Part shown: piece after piece, positions 52,911 through 64,000 of the stretch
How the letters are laid out: the number at the start of each line of letters is the position of its first letter
Position numbering within the stretch: the first letter of the stretch is position 1
Assembly: GCA_026692905.1 (NCBI GenBank)
Contig: JAPLNL010000102.1
Span: 1-64,000 of the forward strand
DNA: 64,000 nucleotides
Source of the DNA: Planctomycetota bacterium
GTDB taxonomy: Bacteria > Planctomycetota > Planctomycetia > Pirellulales > Pirellulaceae
Direction of reading: 5' to 3'
The notes under the pieces: generated by a model
What the model was told of the DNA's origin: nothing
What the model saw: only the letters and a program-made list of their open reading frames with translations
Database searches by the model: none
Made by a program: the position numbers and the translations under genes

Positions 52911-52926
52911 CTTGCGCGTCGTGCTA
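52911..52926. repeat. Right arm of the palindromic repeat split by the island
   Basis: CTTGCGCGTCGTGCTA is the missing arm of the repeat at 47571-47614; it is complementary to TAGTACGACGCGCAAG there except for one base, and identical to the arm at 25714-25729 in the intact copy. Confidence 0.9.
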
Positions 52927-52978
52927 AGATTGACGTTGTTCTGGAATCAAAATTCGAAATAAAGCAGGTGAAAATATC

Positions 52979-53866
52979 GTGAGCGTTACCAAATTTAGAG
53001 TCACCCCTGTGATTGTATTGACAGCGTTGTTGACGACATCATTTGCGTTCCTTAACGCACAGGATATCAAGCGAGACATTCCGTACGCGACTCCGGCACA
53101 CGCACGTCAAGTGCTCGATGTCGTTTCGCCCAAGGGAGCTAAAAACCTGCCGGTAGTTTTTTGGATTCATGGGGGGGGATGGCAGCAAGGGGACAAGGCA
53201 AACGTTCAGCTAAAGCCACAATGGTTCGTCGAGAATGGATATGTCTTTGTTTCCACCAACTATCGCTTGCTACCTGAAGTTGAAATGGAAACCATTGTTC
53301 GAGATGTAGCAAAATCCTTTGGGTGGGTTAGTGGCCATATTTCCGAATACGGAGGGGATGCAAAACGGATTTTCGTCATGGGCCATTCGGCGGGTGCTCA
53401 GCTTGCTGCTTTGATTTGTACCGACGATCGCTATTTGAAAACGGAAGGAGTTTCGTTGAGTCAGATTGTTGGTTGCGTGCCTGTAGATGGAGATACCTTT
53501 GATATTCCAGCCATCATTTGGACGGCGGAGATGCGGCAGCTTGCTCATTCCATGCCCCAAGCGAAGTTTGGGCACCGAGAAAAATTTGGAAACGATCCAG
53601 AAAAGCATCGCAATTTTTCGGCGGTGAACCATGTCGCCAGAGACAAACAAATTCCGCCATTTTTAATCCTTCACGTATCGGGTCATCCTGACACCTCGAT
53701 TCAAGCGAATCGATTCGGATCGGTTCTGACCAATTCAGGCGTGTCCGCCAAGGTGTTCGGAGCTAAGGAAACGACACACAGCAAGATCAACGACGATCTT
53801 GGCGTGGCTGGAGATCCGACTTCAAAAGTGCTGCTAGAGTTCATGACACAATCGGTCAAACGGTGA
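52979..53866 (+). CDS. Exported alpha/beta-hydrolase esterase
   Basis: Carboxylesterase or lipase of the hormone-sensitive-lipase-like type, 295 residues. A signal peptide ([18 protein letters not shown]) leads. The oxyanion-hole motif is [12 protein letters not shown], the nucleophile serine is in [13 protein letters not shown], and a late histidine is in TTHSKIND. The GTG at 52979 follows AGGTGAAAATATC. It begins 52 bp beyond the island's right border. The substrate is unknown. Confidence 0.88.
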   Translation: MSVTKFRVTPVIVLTALLTTSFAFLNAQDIKRDIPYATPAHARQVLDVVSPKGAKNLPVVFWIHGGGWQQGDKANVQLKPQWFVENGYVFVSTNYRLLPEVEMETIVRDVAKSFGWVSGHISEYGGDAKRIFVMGHSAGAQLAALICTDDRYLKTEGVSLSQIVGCVPVDGDTFDIPAIIWTAEMRQLAHSMPQAKFGHREKFGNDPEKHRNFSAVNHVARDKQIPPFLILHVSGHPDTSIQANRFGSVLTNSGVSAKVFGAKETTHSKINDDLGVAGDPTSKVLLEFMTQSVKR

Positions 53867-54181
53867 TTCGTCGATCTACGCAAAGAATTAATTTTTTGGA
53901 TTTTCGCGTTGCAGCATTAGCTGTTCTGAACCCGTTTTGTTCTTCACAGAAGAAGAAAGCATTGTTGCTGCGTCTTTAGGGCGGTTAAGACGACATTGTT
54001 TGGGTTTGGCTTCATTCGCAAAATGACTCTTCGACTGCCTTAATTGCTGGCAATTTGAAAAGTAAGTTTGTTGCTCCTTGACTCCCTCAATTTGAGTGGG
54101 TATTCTTCGAATCGACAATGTTAATACAGGAGCATTTAGATTAACAAAAGTAATAAAAGAGCTGCTAGCTCCCATGGAGCG
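53867..54181. other. Region upstream of the LysR-type gene
   Basis: About 315 bp without a credible frame; it contains the promoter described at 54078-54106. Nothing else is supported. Confidence 0.55.
54078..54106 (+). promoter_or_regulatory. Putative sigma-70-type promoter of the LysR gene
   Basis: TTGACT (54078-54083), a 17-base spacer and TATTCT (54101-54106) match the housekeeping consensus at good spacing. The start codon of the regulator is 76 bp downstream. Confidence 0.5.
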
Positions 54182-55174
54182 GTGCACATTCGATCCCTCA
54201 AGGTTTTCTATGATGTTGTTCGTCGGCGAAGTTTTTCGCAGGCAGCAAGCGATCATGGGATGACTCAGAGTGCGGCTAGCCAAAGCGTCCAGCATTTGGA
54301 GGACTTTCTATCGGTCCAATTGATCGATCGAACCAAGCGTCCGTTTGTTTTGACCGCCGAGGGGCAAAAATTCTACGATGGTTTGTCTGGCGTTTTGCGT
54401 CAGTTCGATTCGTTGGTGGATGAGGTGCGTATGGGTGATACGAGTTCAGGTGAAGAAGTGACAGGGCACGTCGTGGTTGCATCGATTTATTCGATCGGCT
54501 TGAGCTATATGCCCACCTTGGAGGAGAAATTTCAAAAGAATTGCCCCTCGGCCAGTTTTGCTTACCAGCTTGCTCATCCACATGAAGTTTACCGAATGGT
54601 CGAACAGGGAACGGTTGATTTTGGGATGGTGAGCTACCCTGATCAAAATCATCCGTCATTACTGACCACGTTGTGGCGTCATGAGCCCATGATCTTGGTT
54701 GCATCGCCTCGGCATCGGCTTTCAACGCTCGGCCGAATCTCGCCCGAAGCGCTTTCGCAGGTTGGTTTGGTTGCCTTTGCGAGCAACTTGCGGATCCGTC
54801 AGGAGATCGACAAGGAGCTCCGTAACTTGGGTGTAACGATGCGAGTGGTTGTTGAACTTGATAACATCGATTCGGTCAAGCACGCTGCCATCGTGAACAG
54901 TGGTGTTGCATTCTTGCCGATGTTAACAGTTCAGAGCGAGTTAGCATCGGGCTCGTTAAAAAGGATCCAATGCGATCGGCTTGAATTGACCCGACCTTTA
55001 GGAATCATTCAACGCAGAGAAGTGACGTTGAGCCGAGCCGCCCGAAGCTTCATGGACATTGTGATGAAAAATCGCGTTTGGGACCAAGAAAACGCCAAGC
55101 CGCCAGAAGACGGCAAATCGATGGAAGCAGATGTCGCGCAGAGCGAGTTGTCCACGCCAGAAAAATCTTCTTAA
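54182..55174 (+). CDS. LysR-family transcriptional regulator, possibly of gltB
   Basis: Regulator of 330 residues. The N-terminal winged helix has LKVFYDVVRRRSFSQAA and MTQSAASQSVQHLEDFL; the effector domain follows from about 92 (HVVVASIYSIGLSYMPTLEE, VDFGMVSYP, SVKHAAIVNSGVAFLP). The tail from about 305 is polar. The start is a GTG at 54182 with GGAG close in front. It is read towards gltB, 77 bp upstream of it. By analogy with GltC it may respond to nitrogen or carbon status and control gltB (inference). Confidence 0.88.
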   Translation: MHIRSLKVFYDVVRRRSFSQAASDHGMTQSAASQSVQHLEDFLSVQLIDRTKRPFVLTAEGQKFYDGLSGVLRQFDSLVDEVRMGDTSSGEEVTGHVVVASIYSIGLSYMPTLEEKFQKNCPSASFAYQLAHPHEVYRMVEQGTVDFGMVSYPDQNHPSLLTTLWRHEPMILVASPRHRLSTLGRISPEALSQVGLVAFASNLRIRQEIDKELRNLGVTMRVVVELDNIDSVKHAAIVNSGVAFLPMLTVQSELASGSLKRIQCDRLELTRPLGIIQRREVTLSRAARSFMDIVMKNRVWDQENAKPPEDGKSMEADVAQSELSTPEKSS

Positions 55175-55251
55175 TTCGCAGCGCCACACACGTTGCTCTC
55201 TCTCAAACTACCGAACACTGAAAAAGAATATTGGAATAGGACTTTACAAGC

Positions 55252-59808
<4,557 letters not shown>

Positions 59809-59813
59809 CGAGT

Positions 59814-59873
59814 CGTAGTTTGGGACCATTGTCCCGAACTAATTAGCGGACGGGACGATGGTCCCATCCTACG
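59814..59873. repeat. Palindrome between gltB and gltD
   Basis: The left arm TGGGACCATTGTCCCG (59821-59836), with CGTAG before it, pairs with CGGGACGATGGTCCCA (59851-59866) and CCTACG after it; each arm also has internal symmetry. It begins five bases after the gltB stop. Behind it, near 59905-59950, ACTGACAACCAAAA-type units repeat. It could reduce gltD expression relative to gltB or protect the upstream mRNA. Confidence 0.8.
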
Positions 59874-59964
59874 GTAGATTTAGGTATGCTGATCGCCTAA
59901 GGACAACTGACAACCAAAAACTGACAACCAAAAACTAAAAACGGATAACTGATAAAGAACAAAC

Positions 59965-61467
59965 ATGGGAAAGCCAACTGGATTCAAAGAATTTGAGCGA
60001 AAGAAAGTGGAGTGGAGGCTGCCTATCGTTCGCGTCAACGATTACGGTGAAATCTATACCGAGCCAGCGGACGAGCAATTGCGAACGCAAGGTGCCCGAT
60101 GCATGGACTGCGGTGTTCCGTTTTGTCAGTCCGCAACGGGATGTCCGATCGACAACTTAATCCCTGAGTGGAATGACTTGGTCTACCACGGGCGATGGCG
60201 AGAAGCGGTTGATCGATTGCACAAGACAAACAACTTCCCAGAGTTTACCGGGCGGGTTTGTCCGGCGCCCTGCGAAGGTGCTTGCGTGCTAGGAATCACC
60301 AATCCACCGGTGACGATTAAGAACATTGAAAACGCGATCATCGACAGGGCTTTCGAAGAAGGCTGGGTCACGGCTTCAGCGCCCACAACTCGAACGGGAA
60401 AGAGCGTTGCGATTATCGGTAGCGGGCCTGCGGGACTAGCGGCTGCTGACCAGCTCAACAAGGCTGGCCACTCGGTCACCGTTTACGAGCGGGCAGATCG
60501 TATTGGAGGCTTGCTTACCTATGGTATTCCCAACATGAAATTGGACAAAGGGGTTGTGCAGCGTCGATTGGATTTGATGGCTGCCGAAGGGGTTAAGTTT
60601 GTTACTGGTGCGAACGTCGGAGGAAACGTCGATCCGAAGCAATTGATGGCAGAGAATCATGCCGTTTTACTTTCGACGGGGGCAACCAAGGCTCGCGATT
60701 TGCCGATTCCAGGCCGAGAGCTCAAAGGCGTTCACTTTGCCATGGAGTTTTTGACTGCGAATACGTCGAGCCTACTCGATAGCAATCACGCCGACGGCAA
60801 ATTCATTTCAGCCAAAGGCAAGCGAGTGGTTGTGGTTGGTGGTGGAGATACGGGCTGCGATTGTATCGGCACTAGTTTGCGACATGGTTGCACCCAGTTA
60901 GTGAATTTCGAATTGATGGACAAACCACCACAAGATCGCGCCTCCGATAATCCGTGGCCACAGTGGCCACGAACTTTCCGAGTGGACTATGGCCACGAAG
61001 AGGCCGAAGAGAAATTCGGTCGGGACCCCCGCGAATATTGCATTCTGAGCAAAGAGTTCATCGATGACGGTCATGGTAACGTAACTGGAATCAAGACAGT
61101 GCGAGTGCAATGGGTCAAGAAAGACGGCCGCATGACCATGGAAGAAGTGGCAGGAAGCGAAGAAGTCATCGGAGCCGATTTGGTTCTGTTAGCCATGGGC
61201 TTCTTAGGACCAGAAAGCACGGTGGCCGGTTCGCTAGGTGTTGAGCTTGATCCACGAAGCAATTACAAAGCCGAGCATGGCAAGTTTGAGACCAACGTCA
61301 AAGGTGTCTTTGCAGCAGGCGACTGCCGCCGCGGCCAATCTCTCGTTGTGTGGGCCATCAACGAGGGGCGAGGTGCGGCAAGAGCCATCGATATCTACTT
61401 GCAAGGGAGCAGCACGCTTCCTGCGCCGGGTTTAACGATGGGCTCGGCATTGTTGAGCGCGAGTTGA
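59965..61467 (+). CDS. gltD: Glutamate synthase small (beta) subunit
   Basis: NADPH-dependent flavoprotein of 500 residues that feeds electrons to GltB. The N-terminal part has two cysteine clusters for [4Fe-4S] centres ([18 protein letters not shown] and [14 protein letters not shown]). The FAD motif is [17 protein letters not shown], the NADPH motif is [17 protein letters not shown], and [19 protein letters not shown] closes the FAD site. It forms the gltBD pair with the upstream gene. Confidence 0.97.
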   Translation: MGKPTGFKEFERKKVEWRLPIVRVNDYGEIYTEPADEQLRTQGARCMDCGVPFCQSATGCPIDNLIPEWNDLVYHGRWREAVDRLHKTNNFPEFTGRVCPAPCEGACVLGITNPPVTIKNIENAIIDRAFEEGWVTASAPTTRTGKSVAIIGSGPAGLAAADQLNKAGHSVTVYERADRIGGLLTYGIPNMKLDKGVVQRRLDLMAAEGVKFVTGANVGGNVDPKQLMAENHAVLLSTGATKARDLPIPGRELKGVHFAMEFLTANTSSLLDSNHADGKFISAKGKRVVVVGGGDTGCDCIGTSLRHGCTQLVNFELMDKPPQDRASDNPWPQWPRTFRVDYGHEEAEEKFGRDPREYCILSKEFIDDGHGNVTGIKTVRVQWVKKDGRMTMEEVAGSEEVIGADLVLLAMGFLGPESTVAGSLGVELDPRSNYKAEHGKFETNVKGVFAAGDCRRGQSLVVWAINEGRGAARAIDIYLQGSSTLPAPGLTMGSALLSAS

Positions 61468-61712
61468 GTATTCAGAATTGTTTTTCTGGATCTGAATCCA
61501 ACTATTTGTTGCGGGTTTGCAATAGGCTTGCACGACCAGTGTATTCCCTCGCCTTGGCTAGGGTGTAGTACACTTTTGGGTGCAGTGGGCTTTGGGGGTT
61601 CAGGCCCGAAGGGCTGGCACAACCTCTGCCGGGGGCGAAGGGATTTCATCCGTGGCTTACAAATGTCACTGCTCCGCAGTTAAGGCAATTTATCAAATCG
61701 ACGCTACACCCC

Positions 61713-61778
61713 TGCGATTCAATCGCGAATGCGATGGCATCGATGGTGCATCCTTGCGATTCAATCGCGAATGCGATG
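61713..61778. repeat. Two identical 24-bp units
   Basis: TGCGATTCAATCGCGAATGC plus GATG occurs at 61713-61736 and 61755-61778, 42 bp apart. The GCGATTCAATCGC core is itself symmetric. Confidence 0.85.
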
Positions 61779-62127
61779 ATATTTTTCAGCCTGGGGTAAG
61801 TTCGCACCGCGAACGCAACCCCAGGTACATCGGCCCCATTGGGAACCCGAGCTCTGAAGGAGCGGCATTGGTCGGTATGTCATACCACAATCAAACGCAT
61901 TGATTGATCCATCATGCCAAGTCGATTTCGAGGGAATGCCGTCGCTTCGTGACTCTCCGGCAATCCGTTTTCGACGACCACGGATTTCATCCTCATCTTT
62001 ACCCAGATCCTTGAACATCACATTCCAATTACCTTGAGGTGGCCGACCCTCTCGTACTTTGGGGAAGGCAATAGCCATGTCGAACGCTAAAGGCAAGTCC
62101 GACGTGGACCCCACGGAGTCACGGTAA

Positions 62128-62160
62128 GAGCCGTATGCAGTAATTCTGCACGTACGGATC
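62128..62160 (+). mobile_element. Group II intron domain V relic
   Basis: The sequence begins GAGCCGTATGCAG and ends CTGCACGTACGGATC, with a TAATT loop between. The paired ends GAGCCGTA and TACGGATC, the AGC-like catalytic triad (positions 2-4) and the CGT bulge before ACGG follow the domain V pattern. The loop is not GNRA and the final GGTTC is GGATC, so it is degenerate. A short frame (MSNAKGKSDVDPTESR) ends just before it, as reverse-transcriptase frames do before this region; the rest of the intron is not seen. Confidence 0.5.
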
Positions 62161-62382
62161 TGTGCGTGGGACGGCCAGCAATGGCCGTTCCTACCGCGAT
62201 AAATCTGTCCAGAAATCTGGGTAAAGATGAGGTCGAAGGCCCCGGTCATTGAATGCGATGGAAGCACAAAGGCCTGAAAGGCCGACACACCAACATCCAA
62301 GGTAGGTGTTCAATTGATGTGTCAGCTCGCTGGGCTTAGGACAGTTGGCTTTCACGCTTCAGCCTACCGCAGTCTGATACCA

Positions 62383-63720
62383 TTACTTCCCGATGCAATA
62401 AAGTCGATCGCCGGTTCGCATAATGATTTTGCCGTCCACGATCGCATAACCATATTGAGTTGGTCCGGAAAACATGGCTGCTGAGTTTCGACGCTCTTCG
62501 GTCGTTTCTTTTGCCGCCGCGGCTGGGTCTGGAGCGACTGCGTTCGGATCCCACAGCTCATTTTCGGAGATCACACGAAAGTCTTTGCCTGCGGCGATGA
62601 TGGTGGTGAGACCATCTTTACCAAAGAAATAAACTTGATTCCCAACCCCATACGGGGTCGCCCAGCAAGACTGCTTGGTTCGTTCCTTGTAGTTCAGTTT
62701 GCCCGTCTCCAAATCAAAACAGTAGATGAGGCCCGTTCGATTTACCCAATAAACGCACCCTTGATGCGCCATCGGCGAAGCCCACGATGGGGTGGCTTCT
62801 TCTGCTTTCCAAAGTACGTTAGCCTTCCATCCGTCAGATTCCCTTTTTACTTGCATCAATGCATTCGATTTCCGAGCTAGTTCAACGTTGCCACCATCTC
62901 GTCCTCCAGAGGCCGCGATCAAGAACTTGCCTGAGCCGAGCGAGACCGGAGTGCAACCGGTATTGCCACCGACATCGGTAAACGTCCACAAGAGCTTTCC
63001 GGTCGAGCAGTCATAGCCGTCGACGGAACCAGCGGAGCTTACAACTACCTGTTCTGTGCCATCAATGGTATGTATCCCAGGAGAAGACCAACTGCTCCGT
63101 GGTGTGCGATCTTGTTTCCACACTTCTTTTCCCGTCTTCTTCTCCACTGCGACCAGATAGCTAGGTCCCTCATCGTCAACCAGGACAAAGAAGTGATCCT
63201 TATTTTGAACTGGTGAGCCGCTTAATCCGAACTTGTTTTTGAACTTGCCGTACTTGTCGGTGATGTTCGACTTCCAAAGTTCTTTTCCGAGATGATCGAT
63301 AGCGACGATATCGCCGCTCTCAAAGAAAGTAACAACGCAGTTTTTGTCGACAACGGGAGTCGGAGCCGCTCGGCTTACATAGACACTGTTCTCAACGGGA
63401 TCGGAATTCTTGAGCTTGTAATCCCAAAGCAACTTTCCTTCGCTGGCCGAGTAGCATTGGACATGATAATCATCCTTCTTCGGTCCATTCGTGCTGGTGA
63501 GGAACACTTTGTCACCCCATGAAACCGGACTCGATTGACCGTGACCTGGGGTTGCAACACTCCACAGAACTCCATCCTTGGGGGACCACTTTGTTGGCAG
63601 CTTTTCAGGATTTGAAATGATGGCTCCTTGGCCTAGGAACGCTGGCCATGAGGAATCACCATCCGGGATAACTGCGTAATTGGCAAGTAATGCAGCGAAA
63701 AGAAATAAAAAAACTGCCAT
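62383..63720 (-). CDS. Exported PQQ-like beta-propeller protein
   Basis: Propeller protein of 445 residues. The start MAVFLFLFAALLANYAV is a signal or anchor. The repeated blades contain the WD-like pattern of PQQ-binding-like domains: SEGKLLWDYKL, LGKELWKSNI, KTGKEVWKQD, STGKLLWTFTD and ETGKLNYKER. No catalytic motif of a PQQ dehydrogenase is evident, so it may be a scaffold or sensor. Such proteins are common in planctomycetes. It is convergent with gltD across the repeat-rich stretch. Confidence 0.85.
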   Translation of the reverse strand: MAVFLFLFAALLANYAVIPDGDSSWPAFLGQGAIISNPEKLPTKWSPKDGVLWSVATPGHGQSSPVSWGDKVFLTSTNGPKKDDYHVQCYSASEGKLLWDYKLKNSDPVENSVYVSRAAPTPVVDKNCVVTFFESGDIVAIDHLGKELWKSNITDKYGKFKNKFGLSGSPVQNKDHFFVLVDDEGPSYLVAVEKKTGKEVWKQDRTPRSSWSSPGIHTIDGTEQVVVSSAGSVDGYDCSTGKLLWTFTDVGGNTGCTPVSLGSGKFLIAASGGRDGGNVELARKSNALMQVKRESDGWKANVLWKAEEATPSWASPMAHQGCVYWVNRTGLIYCFDLETGKLNYKERTKQSCWATPYGVGNQVYFFGKDGLTTIIAAGKDFRVISENELWDPNAVAPDPAAAAKETTEERRNSAAMFSGPTQYGYAIVDGKIIMRTGDRLYCIGK

Positions 63721-63862
63721 CGGGATTCCTGTCTGAACCTTAAAAAGTGAAACGAAAACTTGGTTGGAGCATTCTAACGTTGAGATTGGGTTGGGAATAT
63801 GCTAGGGAGGGCCACCGCACTAAACATGTTCCGAATGAGTTTACCTAGGCGATTCATCGCTT

Positions 63863-63923
63863 GGGAGGGTGAGGCTCCTGCCGAACCGTAACGTGGCTGG
63901 CTCGGCAGGAGCCATGCCCTCCC
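63863..63923. repeat. Palindrome upstream of the PQQ-propeller gene
   Basis: GGGAGGGTGAGGCTCCTGCC (63863-63882) pairs with the arm beginning TCGGCAGGAGCC at 63902 and ending CCCTCCC at 63923. The stem is interrupted by one or two mismatches. The rest of 63721-64000 holds no gene that I can support; the window ends there. Confidence 0.85.
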
Positions 63924-64000
63924 GGGCGTTTTACCAGGACTTGGCTTTGCAAAGATGATTAAAGTGGTGGCGTACCGGCCGGTATTGACTCGCATGGTTG

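Larger units (their letters stand above)
61468..62382. other. Repeat-rich region without genes
   Basis: About 900 bp between gltD and the convergent PQQ-propeller gene. It contains a 24-bp tandem pair (61713-61778), a GCCTGGGGT/ACCCCAGG inverted pair near 61790-61826, GGCCCGAAGGGC near 61600, GGACGGCCAGCAATGGCCGTTC near 62170, and a domain V-like group II intron relic (62128-62160). The minus-strand frame 61761-62300 is a reading of these repeats and is not reported. Confidence 0.7.

Noticed and set aside
61761-62300. A 179-residue minus-strand frame after gltD
   Set aside because: It is made of the local repeats and the intron-like relic, with no protein-like pattern.
63774-63995. A 73-residue minus-strand frame at the end of the window
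   Set aside because: It runs through the palindrome at 63863-63923 and has no protein-like features.

Overview
The window looks like a piece of a chromosome from a planctomycete of the Pirellulaceae type. This is an inference. It rests on moderate GC content, weak or absent Shine-Dalgarno sites at many starts, an HpnC/HpnD/HpnE squalene module, several ThuA-like, PQQ-propeller and sugar-isomerase secreted proteins, and many short palindromic repeats between genes. No rRNA, tRNA or CRISPR array was seen.

Layout. 1-2431: tandem 168-bp repeats running into the 3' end of a GlgB-like GH13 enzyme, then a long palindrome. 2.6-7.3 kb: an RND efflux pair. 7.4-11.9 kb: ispH diverging from hpnC and an hpnD-hpnE fusion (isoprenoid to squalene). 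12.2-13.2 kb: a Flp pilin and its prepilin peptidase. 13.3-15.6 kb: a sulfite-oxidase-like molybdoenzyme and a TraB/GumN-like protein. 15.7-20.9 kb: a TetR regulator with a second RND pump; matching palindromic operators lie before the regulator and before the pump. 20.3-22.2 kb: a bioF-like gene that has lost its own 3' end. 22.3-28.9 kb: a lone receiver domain, an isochorismatase-ThuA fusion, a sugar-isomerase-like protein, an LRAT-fold protein, a PHP phosphatase, and a coiled-coil membrane protein followed by a 37-residue membrane protein. 29.4-33.3 kb: sdhCAB. 33.5-37.3 kb: ackA and phosphoketolase. 37.4-46.9 kb: a CDP-sugar cluster (rfbF, rfbG, aminotransferase, C-methyltransferase, 3,5-epimerase, DUF4910, PIG-L deacetylase, GT2, SDR). 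47.6-52.9 kb: a mobile island. 53-61.5 kb: an esterase, a LysR regulator, gltB and gltD. 61.5-64 kb: a repeat-rich stretch with a group II intron relic, and a PQQ-propeller protein.

The most notable observation is the island at 47615-52910 (5,296 bp). It sits exactly inside a palindromic repeat that is intact elsewhere in the window (25671-25728). The island carries ArdC-like and RadC-like genes and several plasmid-type small genes. At its left edge a minus-strand gene is cut after 37 codons; at its right edge a minus-strand reading frame lacks its 5' end. If the island is joined end to end through the shared TAG, the two pieces become one in-frame gene of about 126 codons. That fits integration of a small circular molecule into the palindrome. 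No integrase or transposase is visible in it.

A second theme is that palindromic repeats of several families sit directly behind stop codons, and in three places supply or replace the C-terminal end of a protein: the GlgB-like enzyme, the bioF-like gene and the cut island gene.
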